Shown here one piece after another: positions 1-8,343 of a DNA stretch of 64,000 nucleotides (within the stretch, counting starts at the first letter, position 1; each line of letters begins with the position of its first letter). The DNA lies in assembly GCA_029976065.1 (NCBI GenBank), contig JARKNV010000080.1, positions 48,847 through 112,846 of the forward strand, read 5' to 3'. This DNA is from Selenomonadales bacterium. GTDB lineage: Bacteria; Bacillota; Negativicutes; Sporomusales; UBA7701. The position numbers and the translations under genes were made by a program. Below the pieces are notes generated by a model, which saw only the letters and a list, made by a program, of their open reading frames with translations, made no database searches and was not told the origin of the DNA.

Positions 1-1062
1 GCCGCAGCGGCCTTCGAGCAGGCTCGCCTTGTCGCGCAGCCTGAGGAGAAATTCGTCCCGGCTCTTGCGCCAAATCTCGCTAAAAGGCTTCTCGCGGATA
101 TTGCCGAGGGTGACGTGCCCCCAGAACTGACAGGCGTGCACATCGCCGCGGGGATCGACGTTGGCCATCTTCTCGCCGGCCGAGCAGCCGCCGTGCATCG
201 TCAGCAGGTTCTTGATCTCCTCCACCCGCTCCGGCTGGGTGCGCTCGATATACTGGAGAATGTAGATGCCATCGGCGTGGTTGTCGGTGGTGAGAATCTC
301 CACCTCCACGCCCCGCTGGTGGAAATCGAGCGTCTTTTCGATCAGCAGGTCAATGGTATGCCGCTTCTCCTCCGCGGTGGTGTCCAGGTCGGCCATCCCT
401 TTGCCGCGGCCGGCGTAAACGAGATGATACATGCAGAAGCGGGCGATCTTCTCGCGCTCCACCAGCTCGAGAATCTCCGGCAGGGTATGGCGGTTGAGCT
501 TGTTCACGGTAAAACGGACACCGGTCTTGTTGCCGGCGGCCAGCGAATTTCTGATGCCTGCCAACGTTTCGGCGAAACAGCCCTTGCGGCCGCGGAAAAA
601 GTCGTGCACCTCTTCGTTGCCGTCAATGCTGATGCCGACGTACTGAAAGCCGATCTTCTTGATCCTGCGGGCCGCCTCGGGGGTTATGAGGGTGCCGTTG
701 GTGGAGATGACGGGACGGATACCCTTGGCCACCGCGTACGCGCCCAGCTCGAACAAGTCCTCGCGGAGCAGCGGCTCGCCGCCGGAAAATAGCAGCACAG
801 GCACCTTCATGGCCGCGAGGTCGTCGATGAAAACCTTGGCCTCGGCGGTGGTCAGCTCGCCCTTGTAGACGCGGTCCTCGGCCTCGATGTAGCAGTGGCG
901 GCACTTCAGGTTGCAGCGGTTTGTCATGTTCCACACGACGATGGGAGTGGCGTCGGACGAAAACTGCAGCATGTGGGGCGGCAGATCGCGGGAGCTGCGG
1001 CCGTATTTGACGATGTCGGAAATAGTGGCGGTGCCGCAGAGAAGTTTGGTACATCCAATCAT
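1..1062 (-). CDS. Radical SAM/SPASM protein, NirJ1-like (3' end cut by window edge)
   Basis: The frame is open from an ATG at 1062 to base 1, so the C-terminus lies outside the window. Residues 50-57 hold the radical SAM signature CNLKCRHC, which binds a 4Fe-4S cluster and S-adenosylmethionine. A downstream GGCSAG...CQFWGH...GN pattern near residues 300-325 fits a SPASM domain for extra clusters. The N-terminus (MIGCTKLLCGTATISD) resembles the NirJ1/AhbC-type proteins linked to heme d1 or alternative heme synthesis; this is recognition by pattern, and the substrate is inferred. A GGAGG site 7 nt upstream fixes the start, and the ATG overlaps the stop of the upstream ferredoxin gene (ATGA), so the two are probably translationally coupled. 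Confidence 0.85.
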   Translation of the reverse strand, partial: MIGCTKLLCGTATISDIVKYGRSSRDLPPHMLQFSSDATPIVVWNMTNRCNLKCRHCYIEAEDRVYKGELTTAEAKVFIDDLAAMKVPVLLFSGGEPLLREDLFELGAYAVAKGIRPVISTNGTLITPEAARRIKKIGFQYVGISIDGNEEVHDFFRGRKGCFAETLAGIRNSLAAGNKTGVRFTVNKLNRHTLPEILELVEREKIARFCMYHLVYAGRGKGMADLDTTAEEKRHTIDLLIEKTLDFHQRGVEVEILTTDNHADGIYILQYIERTQPERVEEIKNLLTMHGGCSAGEKMANVDPRGDVHACQFWGHVTLGNIREKPFSEIWRKSRDEFLLRLRDKASLLEGRCG

Positions 1063-2078
1063 TCGTTATCCTCCATGTTGTGCGGTAATATGCTCCGGCT
1101 GGTGCTTTTCAGCAGGCATTCGATGCAGATTGGCTGGTTGCCGACCGGCTGGTAGACCTGGCCGCAGCTCTGGCAGCGCGGCAGGCCGCGCCTGGCGATG
1201 TGATACGGCTCCGGCTTGCCCGGGGCCGCCACCGCCAGCGCGCCCTGCGGACAATGGGCGGCGCACAGGCCGCAGCCGCTGCAACGGGCCGGGTGGTGAA
1301 AAAAGTCGAGGCAGTCGCCCTGGTCGTCGGCGGTGAGCGCCTTGCGCGGGCAGATCCTGACGCACAGGCCGCAGGCGAGACAGTCGTCGCCGATAGCGAG
1401 AGCGGCGAAAAAGGGCGACGGCGCGTCGCCGGCAAATTCACCGGCGTGACGGACAAACCAGTCCTGGCGCGGCAGCCGTTCGCCGCCGGGCGCCCCGGCG
1501 GCCACCACCTCGCGGACGGTGTCGACCGTCGCCCCCAGCAGGGTGGCGAAGAAGGCCCGCCGTGAGATCGGCCGTTCCTGGGCGGCCTGGGGCGCGGCCG
1601 CCTCGCCCCGCTTGAGGACGGGCTTGCCGGCCGCCTTCAGCAGGCGGTCGGTTTCGGCGAGAACTTCGTCCAAATGGGCCGCCACCGCCGGCCGGCAGTC
1701 GGCGCAGGCGGAATCGTCGACAGCCAGCGGTCGGGCGCCGTCCCGGCCGCTGCCGGCCATGGCCAGCAGCAGGCGGCCGTCGAGGAAGCCCAGACCGGGC
1801 CAGGGGCTGTCTTCCCGGCGCCGCCGGCAGACGAAAACGACCGGTGCCGCCGGAGCGGCCAACGCCCTGTCGAGGGGCGCGCGCGGAAAAGCCTCGCCCG
1901 CCACGGCGTCCGCCGGACAGACCGCCAGGCACAGCCCGCAGTCGTCGCAGCGGCCGGCATCGACCCCGTGCTCCCAGTCGATGCAGCCGGCCGGGCAGAC
2001 GTCGGCGCAGCGCCGGCACTCGATGCGCTTATAGTTGTCGTTGAGGCACAGCTGGCGGTCAACAGCCACCGGCATCAT
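1059..2078 (-). CDS. Polyferredoxin-like 4Fe-4S protein (four clusters plus a zinc-ribbon-like tail)
   Basis: The 339-residue protein has two ferredoxin motifs at residues 21-32 and 44-54, two more near 230-280 (CLACGLCVRICP, CSGCGLCAAHCP), and a final CxxC...CxxC pair (CQSCG, CIEC) near 300-320 that looks like a rubredoxin or zinc knuckle. An internal SRRAFFATLLGA stretch near residue 175 resembles a Tat-type twin-arginine segment but is not N-terminal. It probably passes electrons to the radical SAM protein encoded directly downstream with a 4-bp overlap; that partnership is inferred from coupling. tatA lies just upstream, separated by a structured leader with a terminator. Confidence 0.8.
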   Translation of the reverse strand: MMPVAVDRQLCLNDNYKRIECRRCADVCPAGCIDWEHGVDAGRCDDCGLCLAVCPADAVAGEAFPRAPLDRALAAPAAPVVFVCRRRREDSPWPGLGFLDGRLLLAMAGSGRDGARPLAVDDSACADCRPAVAAHLDEVLAETDRLLKAAGKPVLKRGEAAAPQAAQERPISRRAFFATLLGATVDTVREVVAAGAPGGERLPRQDWFVRHAGEFAGDAPSPFFAALAIGDDCLACGLCVRICPRKALTADDQGDCLDFFHHPARCSGCGLCAAHCPQGALAVAAPGKPEPYHIARRGLPRCQSCGQVYQPVGNQPICIECLLKSTSRSILPHNMEDNE

Positions 2079-2099
2079 TATTCCCCCTAACGAGGAAAA

Positions 2100-2195
2100 T
2101 GGATAAGAAAAGGCGGCTTCCGGTCACGAAAGCAGCCTCGGAATGTTGCCAAACCTCCCGGTAGATATCGCCTGCCGGACTCGCACCGTAACCCG
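2100..2195 (-). promoter_or_regulatory. Structured leader with intrinsic terminator before the polyferredoxin gene
   Basis: On the minus strand, between the tatA stop and the ferredoxin ATG, the sequence holds a small CGG-tgcgagt-CCG hairpin and a GCAG that can pair with a CTGC about 40 nt downstream. A strong stem follows, GGCTGCTTTC/GGAAGCCGCC with a GTGACC loop (about 2111-2136), ending in TTTTCTT. The CTGC of the upstream pairing is also the 5' arm of the terminator stem, so the two folds exclude each other, as in a riboswitch or attenuator. I could not match it to a known class (see findings). Confidence 0.5.
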
Positions 2196-2197
2196 GC

Positions 2198-2404
2198 TCA
2201 AGGGGTCTTTTCCCGCTCCTTGGCCGGAGGAGCTTCCAAAGTGGTGGCCTTATGGATCTCTTCCTTCACGCCGTTGGTTTCCTCCTTGAAGCCGCGGATG
2301 CTCCTGCCGATGGCCTTGCCGACCTCCGGCAGCTTCGCCGGTCCGAAGATTACGAGGACGACAACCAGCACCAGTAACAGTTCGGGCACGCCGATGTTGA
2401 ACAT
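2198..2404 (-). CDS. tatA: Sec-independent protein translocase TatA/E
   Basis: The 68-residue protein has one N-terminal membrane helix (about residues 6-22) followed by the hallmark [21 protein letters not shown] amphipathic helix and a charged tail, the usual TatA size and layout. TatA multimers form the pore for folded proteins that carry twin-arginine signals. No tatC is adjacent. The ATG has a GGGAGGAGG site, and a consensus-like promoter lies directly upstream. Confidence 0.95.
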   Translation of the reverse strand: MFNIGVPELLLVLVVVLVIFGPAKLPEVGKAIGRSIRGFKEETNGVKEEIHKATTLEAPPAKEREKTP

Positions 2405-2431
2405 AATGAGGCCTCCTCCCAGTATAATTAC

Positions 2432-2460
2432 ATTATCGCAAACAGGACGGGTTAAGACAA
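2432..2460 (-). promoter_or_regulatory. Sigma-A type promoter for tatA
   Basis: On the minus strand TTGTCT (2455-2460) and GATAAT (2432-2437) are 17 nt apart, about 30 nt upstream of the tatA start codon. Confidence 0.6.
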
Positions 2461-2471
2461 TTATTTTTTTC

Positions 2472-4025
2472 TTATGCGGCGATAAATGCGGCCGCGCTCC
2501 CGCTGCTCAGCTCTTTCAGGCGGCCGTCGCCCGGGAAGCGGAGCACGCCAGCCTTGCGCACCGCCTCGGCCAGCACGTCGCGCAGCGTCTTGAAGGTATC
2601 GGCGTGGCGTCCGGCCGCCTTGACCATATCGTAGCCGTCGCCGCCGGCGAGCAGGAAATCGCTGACCGCCACCCGGTAAGTTTCGCCCGCCGCCAGGGTG
2701 CGTCCGTCGGCCAGGGTCGCCGTAACCACCCGGTGGCCGGCAGGCGCCGTGGCGCGGTACTCGACGGTGAGGCCGGAAAACTGAAGCGTACCGTACTTGG
2801 CGTTGGCGATGCCGTATTCAAGAGCGGCCAGCACCTGAGCGCCGGTCATTTCGGCAACCTGCAGGTTGTCGTCGAAAGGCATCACCGTGTACATATCGCC
2901 GAGGGTGACGGTGCCGGCCGCCAGCCCGGTTCGCAGGCCACCGCCGTTGTAGAGGGCGATGTCCGCCCGGGCGGCCTGCCGCATGGCATCGGTGGCCCAC
3001 TGGCCCAGCGACGACAGCCGGTAGCGGTCGTGGGACAGGGCAATCGCCGTCCGGCCGAGGACGAGACCCTTCACCGGCGCGATCTCGCTCTGTGACGCCG
3101 CCACAATCGCCGTCACCTGCTTGTCGGCAGCATAGCCCGGCGGCACGTCCTTCACCCAGGCCATCGACCCGAGAATCTCGCCGCTCTTGGTGCTGACGGC
3201 GAGACTGACGCCGGCGACCGCCCGGCCGTTGTAATAGCCCTGCACCACCGGCACGCCGGCCACCTTGCCGGCCACCTTGAGATGGGAATGAGCGCTGATG
3301 ACGGCGGCCAGGTCGCCGGCCGCAGCCGCGGCCAGGTCGGCCGCCTCGCCGGCCGGCACTTCGCCGGGATAGCTGGCCAAGTGGCCGAGGGCGACGACGA
3401 GGCCGGCGCCTTGGGCTTTAAGTTCGGGGAGCAACACTTTCAGCGTCGCGGCCGGATCGGCGAAAACGAAGCCCTCCACATTGCGGGGATTGGTTGTCAA
3501 AGCCGTGTCGGGGGTCGTGAAGCCGACGACGGCGATCTTGACTCCCTGCCGCTCGATGATCACGTACGACGGAACGAGGTCGGCCCGCCGGCCGCTGTTT
3601 TTGTCGAACAGGTTCGCGGACAGCATCGGGAAAGCGGCCTGGGCCTTGCGTTCCTTCAACACGTTCAGGCCCCAGTCGAATTCATGGTTGCCGAGAGCCA
3701 TGGCGTCGAAGCCCACCGCGTTCATAACCTCCACGACCGTCTTGCCGTGCAGGAGGTTGGAATCGGGGGTGCCCTGAAACATGTCGCCGGCGCTGACGAT
3801 AAGCGTGCCGCCCGGATTCTTGGCCCATTCCGCTTTCAGGAAGGCGGCCAGCGAGGCGGCGCCGGGGTTTTTGCCGGCAGCCGCGAGGGCGCCGTGGAAA
3901 TCGTTCACCGCCAGGATATCGAGGCGGACCACGCCGGGCTGGGACGCCCCTGCGGCGCTCGTAAGCGCCAGCGCCAGGGCCACGATCAAAAGAACGGCGG
4001 TTATGCGTCGGCAACAGGTGAGCAT
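2472..4025 (-). CDS. Secreted bifunctional metallophosphatase/5'-nucleotidase (UshA family)
   Basis: The 517-residue protein begins with a clear signal peptide (hydrophobic residues 8-24 ending ASA/GAS). The metallophosphoesterase domain shows NDFHG (D-x-H), GDMFQG and GNHEFDWG, which bind two metal ions. The C-terminal half has the 5'-nucleotidase substrate domain ([18 protein letters not shown] and AGGDGYDM segments). Family members hydrolyse nucleotides or UDP-sugars outside the cytoplasm for nucleoside and phosphate salvage. The exact substrate cannot be read from the sequence. It is a single-gene unit between tatA and the two-component system. Confidence 0.92.
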   Translation of the reverse strand: MLTCCRRITAVLLIVALALALTSAAGASQPGVVRLDILAVNDFHGALAAAGKNPGAASLAAFLKAEWAKNPGGTLIVSAGDMFQGTPDSNLLHGKTVVEVMNAVGFDAMALGNHEFDWGLNVLKERKAQAAFPMLSANLFDKNSGRRADLVPSYVIIERQGVKIAVVGFTTPDTALTTNPRNVEGFVFADPAATLKVLLPELKAQGAGLVVALGHLASYPGEVPAGEAADLAAAAAGDLAAVISAHSHLKVAGKVAGVPVVQGYYNGRAVAGVSLAVSTKSGEILGSMAWVKDVPPGYAADKQVTAIVAASQSEIAPVKGLVLGRTAIALSHDRYRLSSLGQWATDAMRQAARADIALYNGGGLRTGLAAGTVTLGDMYTVMPFDDNLQVAEMTGAQVLAALEYGIANAKYGTLQFSGLTVEYRATAPAGHRVVTATLADGRTLAAGETYRVAVSDFLLAGGDGYDMVKAAGRHADTFKTLRDVLAEAVRKAGVLRFPGDGRLKELSSGSAAAFIAA

Positions 4026-4088
4026 CGGAAACCCTCCTACTGATTGCAGTAAACAGTCGCCCTAAATCACAAGGCGTAGCAACGGCCA

Positions 4089-5627
4089 CTACACAGCCGG
4101 GAAATATACGGTGAACGCACTCCCCTTCCCCAGTTCGCTTTCCACCTCGGCGCGGGCGCCGTGGCGGACGACGATCTCGCGGGCGATGGCCAAGCCGAGG
4201 CCGGTGCCGGCGGCCGTCCGGCCGTGGGACTTGTCGGCCTTGTAAAACCTTTCCCAGATGAAGGGCAAATCTTCGCGGGCGATGCCGCGGCCGGTATCGG
4301 CCACCTTCAGGCGCACCTCGTCGCCGGCGCGGCTGACGCTGGCCGCCACCTTTCCGCCCGCCGGGGTGAATTTCAGCGCGTTGTCGAGCAGAATCAGCAG
4401 CAGCTGGGTAAGGCGGTCGCCGTTGCCGCTTATGGCGGTGTCGCCGTCCGTCGCCAGGGTGAGAGTCACCCCGGCCTGTTCGGCCCGGGGGGTCAAAAGC
4501 GCCACGGCGCTGTCGGCGATCGCCGCCAGGGGGAGCTTTTCCATTGGCAGAACGGTGCCCTCGGCCTGCAGGCGGCTGAGGTCGAGCAGCTCGTTTATCA
4601 GTCCCTCCAGCCGGACCGTTTCGTCCCGCATCACGCGGTGGTACTTGTCGGCCTCCTGCTGTTCCTGCACGGTGCCGTCGAGGAGCGCCTCCGTATAGCC
4701 GCGGATAACGGTCAGCGGCGTCCTGAGCTCGTGGGATATGTTGGCGACAAAATCGCGGCGCAGCTTCTCCATCCTGTCCGTGCTGGCCACAAAGCGGCCG
4801 AGTTCCTGGGCCAGGGAATTGAGCGACCGGCCCAGCTCGCCCACCTCGTCGCCGCTGTCCGCCTTGACCCTGATGGCGTAATCGCCCCGGGCCATCGTCG
4901 CCGCCGCCTCCTGCATATTGCGGAGCGGGCGGGTGATGCCGCGGGCCAGTTGGCGGACGAGGAGGAAGGTCAGCAGCAGGGCGGCGAAGCCGAGGCCGCC
5001 GATGTATAAATAAATGCGGCGGAGAAAGTCGTCTATTCCCCGGACGGGGGAATTGAGGACAACGGCGCCGTTCACCGTCCCGTCCGCCTTATAGAGCGGC
5101 ACGCCGACGATGAGCATGTCCTCCGCATAAATGGGATGATAGAAACTTCTCGCCAAAATCTGACCGTCGAAAACCGGCTCCAGACGGTCGGCCAGCGCCC
5201 GTGCCAGCACGCCGCCCTGGCCCATGCCGTGGCCGCCCTGCCCCATACCGGGGCCGCGGCCCATGCCATGCCCCCCCTGGCCCATGCCGGGACCTCGTCC
5301 CATGCCGTGACTGCCCTGGCTCATGCCGGCGGGAGGCGTAGAAACGGCGACAACCCGCCGCGAGGCGTCCACAACCCACACGCGCGCGTCGAGGAAAGCG
5401 TCGACGCTGTCGATCAGCCTGCTGAACTGAGCCTGGTCGATGCGGCCCTCGTTGTAGCTCTCCACCAGGCGGCCGAGCTCGTAACCCTTGTTGACGAGCT
5501 CCTGTTGCTTGGCGGCCATGAAAAACTCGCGCAGCAGGAGGGAGATGCCGGCCGAAACGCCGGCCAGCACCAGCACGACAACCATTATGTAGCTGTAGAG
5601 CAATTTGCGCTGCAGCGAGTTTCTCAC
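4089..5627 (-). CDS. Membrane sensor histidine kinase with a Gly/Met/His-rich extracellular repeat
   Basis: The 512-residue protein has TM1 (about 10-32), an extracytoplasmic sensor region (33-205), TM2 (208-228), HAMP, a HisKA domain with the phospho-acceptor box SHELRTPL near residue 300, and a HATPase domain (DNALKFTPAGG; ADTGRGIAREDLP; GTGLGLAI). The sensor region contains about 2.5 copies of a 12-residue unit (GHGMGRGPGMGQ-like, residues about 105-137), encoded by 36-bp tandem repeats at 5219-5327. Met and His in this spacing suggest binding of a soft metal such as copper; this is inference. The gene overlaps the response regulator by 4 bp and is its partner. Confidence 0.93.
   Translation of the reverse strand: MRNSLQRKLLYSYIMVVVLVLAGVSAGISLLLREFFMAAKQQELVNKGYELGRLVESYNEGRIDQAQFSRLIDSVDAFLDARVWVVDASRRVVAVSTPPAGMSQGSHGMGRGPGMGQGGHGMGRGPGMGQGGHGMGQGGVLARALADRLEPVFDGQILARSFYHPIYAEDMLIVGVPLYKADGTVNGAVVLNSPVRGIDDFLRRIYLYIGGLGFAALLLTFLLVRQLARGITRPLRNMQEAAATMARGDYAIRVKADSGDEVGELGRSLNSLAQELGRFVASTDRMEKLRRDFVANISHELRTPLTVIRGYTEALLDGTVQEQQEADKYHRVMRDETVRLEGLINELLDLSRLQAEGTVLPMEKLPLAAIADSAVALLTPRAEQAGVTLTLATDGDTAISGNGDRLTQLLLILLDNALKFTPAGGKVAASVSRAGDEVRLKVADTGRGIAREDLPFIWERFYKADKSHGRTAAGTGLGLAIAREIVVRHGARAEVESELGKGSAFTVYFPAV
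5219..5327 (-). repeat. Tandem 36-bp coding repeat in the histidine kinase gene
   Basis: Units of about 36 bp, each encoding a GHGMGRGPGMGQ-like block, repeat about 2.5 times with few changes. They lie in the extracytoplasmic sensor domain and keep the frame, so copy number may vary between strains. Confidence 0.8.
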
Positions 5628-6316
5628 GCTTTCACCTCAAACTTGTAGCCGACCCCCCACACCGTCCTGATGTCCCAGGGCGTGCTGTCCTGGGCGCCGA
5701 TCTTCTGGCGGATGCGCTTGATGTGGGTATCGACGGTGCGGGTATCGCCGCAATACGTATAGCCCCACACCGATTCCAGCAGCTGTTCGCGGGAAAAAAC
5801 GCGGCCGGGGTGGGAAGCCAGGTGCCAGAGCAGCTCCATTTCCTTGGCGGTCAGGGGCTCGGTGCGTCCGTATGCGGTTACGGTATACTCGCCGCGGTTG
5901 ATCTCCAGGTGAGGAAACCGCAGGTTGTCGCCTGCGGGCTCTTCGGCCCCGGGAGAGCGGCGCAGCACCGCCTTCACCCTCGCCACCACCTCGCGGGGAT
6001 TGAAAGGCTTGGCGATATAATCGTCGGCCCCCGTTTCCAGGCCGAGAATGCGATCGTCGTCGTCGGCGCTGGCGGTAAGCATGATGATCGGCACGCGGGA
6101 AAACTTGCGGATCTGGCGGCAGGCCTCCAGGCCGTCGAGCACCGGCATCATGATGTCGAGAATGACCAGGCTCGGCGACAGCTGCTGCACCTTGACGATC
6201 GTCTCGGCGCCGTCGGCCGCTTCGGCCACCGCAAAACCTTCCTTGATAAAATACAGCTTCAGCAATTCCCTTATCTGGGCGTCGTCGTCGGCGACGAGAA
6301 CCAGCGGTCCGGCCAT
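5624..6316 (-). CDS. OmpR/PhoB-family response regulator
   Basis: The 230-residue protein has a receiver domain (VLVADDDAQ acidic pair, VILDIMMP phospho-acceptor Asp, MLTAS, and the conserved Lys in AKPF) and a C-terminal winged helix (LTAKEMELLWHLASHPGRVFSR, VDTHIKRIRQKIG, VWGVGYKFE). I chose the ATG at 6316 (MAGPLVLVADDD) because AAGGTGAG lies just upstream; a longer frame to 6367 adds 17 residues that are not typical of the family. It is cotranscribed with the histidine kinase, overlapping it by 4 bp. Confidence 0.93.
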   Translation of the reverse strand: MAGPLVLVADDDAQIRELLKLYFIKEGFAVAEAADGAETIVKVQQLSPSLVILDIMMPVLDGLEACRQIRKFSRVPIIMLTASADDDDRILGLETGADDYIAKPFNPREVVARVKAVLRRSPGAEEPAGDNLRFPHLEINRGEYTVTAYGRTEPLTAKEMELLWHLASHPGRVFSREQLLESVWGYTYCGDTRTVDTHIKRIRQKIGAQDSTPWDIRTVWGVGYKFEVKA

Positions 6317-6390
6317 CGGCTCACCTTCTTCCCCAAAGTGAGGCGGTTGGCAAAGTTCCGGCTGCAAACGGCCTTTGCAAAGCGCCTAAA

Positions 6391-6418
6391 AGAAAAAGGC
6401 GGGGGTGCCCCGCCTTTC
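6391..6418 (-). terminator. Rho-independent terminator after thioredoxin
   Basis: GGCGGGG-gtg-CCCCGCC (6398-6414) is followed on the minus strand by TTTTTCTTTT. It also has a short T-tract on the plus strand and sits between the thioredoxin stop and the response-regulator gene. Confidence 0.85.
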
Positions 6419-6430
6419 CTGCCTGCAATA

Positions 6431-6754
6431 TCAGACGGCTCCGTCGATAGCCGCCGCAATATCCCGGCGGGGACGGAAACCGACGATGCGGTTGACTTCC
6501 GCGCCGTTCCTGAAGAGCACCATGGTAGGAATGCCCATAACCTTGAATTGGCCGGCCAGTTCAGGCTGCTCGTCAACATTGACTTTGGCCACAACCGCTT
6601 TGCCGTCGTACTCGGCGGCCACGGCTTCCAATTCAGGCGCCACCATCTTGCAAGGGTTGCACCACGGGGCCCAGAAATCTACCAGCACCGGCTGGGCGGC
6701 TTTCAACACCTTATCGGCAAAATCGGCTTGATTGGCAATAGTCACTATAGCCAT
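6431..6754 (-). CDS. trxA: Thioredoxin
   Basis: The 107-residue protein has the thioredoxin fold signature FWAPWCNPCK (active Cys 32 and 35), the cis-proline loop GIPT near residue 76 and the GFRP end, a normal thioredoxin length. The middle Gly of the classical WCGPC is Asn here, a change that can shift redox potential. I chose ATG 6754, preceded by GGAAGGAG; a longer frame upstream has no family similarity. It reduces cytoplasmic disulfides using thioredoxin reductase, which is not encoded nearby. Confidence 0.95.
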   Translation of the reverse strand: MAIVTIANQADFADKVLKAAQPVLVDFWAPWCNPCKMVAPELEAVAAEYDGKAVVAKVNVDEQPELAGQFKVMGIPTMVLFRNGAEVNRIVGFRPRRDIAAAIDGAV

Positions 6755-6792
6755 GCAAATTCTCCTTCCGTTGCTTTCTTTCCTGCTATCCT

Positions 6793-6808
6793 CCCCCCCT
6801 CGGGGGGG
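6793..6808. other. Perfect C7-TC-G7 palindrome
   Basis: A C7TCG7 hairpin lies between the thioredoxin and GDT1-family genes. A T-rich stretch follows on the plus strand only, where no gene needs termination. It may act as a hairpin at the end of the upstream transcript, or be a sequencing-sensitive homopolymer. Confidence 0.4.
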
Positions 6809-6861
6809 TTCGATTTTTATTGTAAAATATTTCCCCGCCAAAGTCAAGGAGACGTTTACGG

Positions 6862-7521
6862 CTAACTGCCCGACAGACGGCCGCCGCTCAACCGGCCGAC
6901 GACGAAAATGGCCAGCGCCAGCAGCACCAGCCCGACGGCTCCGGCGGCCGGCGTAACGAGGCCGGACGGCAGATACCGGTATAGTCCGGCGACACCGAAG
7001 GCGATAAAGATCAGGGCCGCCCCCCACTTCACCACCCGCTCGGGAATCCTGCGCCCCATGACCACCCCCACGCCGATGCCGATGCCGTCAGCCACCATCA
7101 TGCCGGCGGTCGTGCCCAGCCACACCGGCACCACCGTCTGATACTGCGCGGCCAGCGCCAGGGTCGCCAGCTGGGTTTTGTCGCCCATTTCGGCGAAGAA
7201 AAAGGCGATCGCCACCGTCCAGAAAGGGCTGCCGCGGACGGCGTCCGCCTCTCCGGCCAGCTCGTCGCCGCGGAGGGTCCAGAGGCCGAAGAAGATGAAA
7301 GAAGCTGCGGCCGCCACCTGGATATACTGCAGCGGCACTATCCCGGTCAGGTAGTTGCCTGCCTCAACGGCCAACAAGTGATTGACGACGGTGGCGGCGA
7401 ATACGCCCGCCAGCACCGTCGGCCACGGGTAGCGGACGGCGAAGGCCATGGCCAGCAGTTGGGTCTTGTCGCCCATCTCGGCCAGCGTCACGAGGAACAG
7501 CGAGGCAAAAAACGCAGTCAC
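6862..7521 (-). CDS. TMEM165/GDT1 (UPF0016) family cation exporter
   Basis: The 219-residue, six-helix membrane protein has two copies of the family motif, EMGDKTQLLAM near residue 15 and EMGDKTQLATLAL near 110, marking an internal duplication. Bacterial relatives export Mn2+, and eukaryotic ones exchange Ca2+/Mn2+ for H+; the ion here is inferred as Mn2+. It starts at GTG 7521 behind a GGGGGG site. I found no recognisable yybP-ykoY manganese riboswitch upstream. Confidence 0.9.
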   Translation of the reverse strand: MTAFFASLFLVTLAEMGDKTQLLAMAFAVRYPWPTVLAGVFAATVVNHLLAVEAGNYLTGIVPLQYIQVAAAASFIFFGLWTLRGDELAGEADAVRGSPFWTVAIAFFFAEMGDKTQLATLALAAQYQTVVPVWLGTTAGMMVADGIGIGVGVVMGRRIPERVVKWGAALIFIAFGVAGLYRYLPSGLVTPAAGAVGLVLLALAIFVVGRLSGGRLSGS

Positions 7522-7662
7522 ACCATCCCCCCTTATTGCGGCTGCTGTTAGTATGGCCGTTATGCGGCCGGCCGAACCGGCGGCGACGGAATAACATTAT
7601 GAACCTTTTTCCGTAAACTTTCATACGATACAATGACCACTATCTAATAGGGGGAATCGACC

Positions 7663-8280
7663 ATGAAGACAACCCGGGCCAAGAAAGCCGGCCCACCCCA
7701 CGAGCACCACCACGGGGAATGCTGCTCCGACGATGCCTGCCTGCCGATGCTCCGGGACGCCGCCATCGCCGAACGGGAAGCGATCCTCTTTTACCTGGAA
7801 GCGGCCGCCATGCTCTGCGGCGACCTCAGGCGGCTTTTCCTCGACACGGCGGGCGACGAGATGGAGCATTTCGTCATGACGATGCGCCACATCGCCGCCC
7901 TCGATTCCGTCCAGGCCGAAGCGCTGGAGGAAGTCGGCCTCGACGATCTCCTCATGCAGCGGGGCATGACGCCGAAATGGGCGACCGGCTGGCAGCCCGA
8001 ATGCGCCTGTCCGGCGGCGGGCGAAGCGGAAATGGTCATGGAGCCGCAAACCGGACCGGAGGGCGGTATGACTCCCGTGTGCCTGCTTACCAAGGCGCTT
8101 ACCAGCGAGCTCGAAGCCATCAACAAGTACCAGAAATACATGGAAAAAGCGCCCGACTCGGCCTGCTGCCACCACTTCTGCCACCTGATGAACGCCGAGA
8201 AGGAACACGTCGCCTCCTTCATCGCCGCCCTTTTCGACCTGACCGGCGAACCGCCGCCCGAAGCATCGATGAATATGTAA
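7663..8280 (+). CDS. Two-domain ferritin-like protein with Cys/His-rich N-terminus
   Basis: The 205-residue protein has two copies of a ferritin/rubrerythrin half-site. The first reads EREAILFYLEAA followed by DEMEHF; the second reads ELEAINKYQKYM followed by AEKEHV. These supply Glu/His ligands for diiron centres. The N-terminus (HEHHHGECC...C) and the segments CACP and CCHHFC are unusually rich in potential metal ligands. It may store iron or reduce peroxide; this is inference. It stands alone on the plus strand with a GGGGGAATCGACC site before ATG 7663. Confidence 0.75.
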   Translation: MKTTRAKKAGPPHEHHHGECCSDDACLPMLRDAAIAEREAILFYLEAAAMLCGDLRRLFLDTAGDEMEHFVMTMRHIAALDSVQAEALEEVGLDDLLMQRGMTPKWATGWQPECACPAAGEAEMVMEPQTGPEGGMTPVCLLTKALTSELEAINKYQKYMEKAPDSACCHHFCHLMNAEKEHVASFIAALFDLTGEPPPEASMNM

Positions 8281-8282
8281 AC

Positions 8283-8311
8283 TTTACAGCCGGCCGGCGC
8301 TCTGCTATCAT
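8283..8311 (+). promoter_or_regulatory. Promoter for the nitroreductase gene
   Basis: TTTACA (8283-8288) and TATCAT (8306-8311) are 17 nt apart, just after the stop of the ferritin-like gene and 33 nt before the nitroreductase start. Confidence 0.55.
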
Positions 8312-8343
8312 ACTAGTAACAATTCCTGCCAGGAGGAGATACC

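Noticed and set aside
2100..2195. Cobalamin or molybdenum-cofactor riboswitch assignment
   Set aside because: GGTGCGAGTCC is similar to one B12-riboswitch segment, but the rest of either consensus is not recognisable; kept as unassigned.
7522..7660. yybP-ykoY manganese riboswitch before the GDT1-family gene
   Set aside because: I could not find the conserved core loops in the interval; it is also short for the class plus a promoter.
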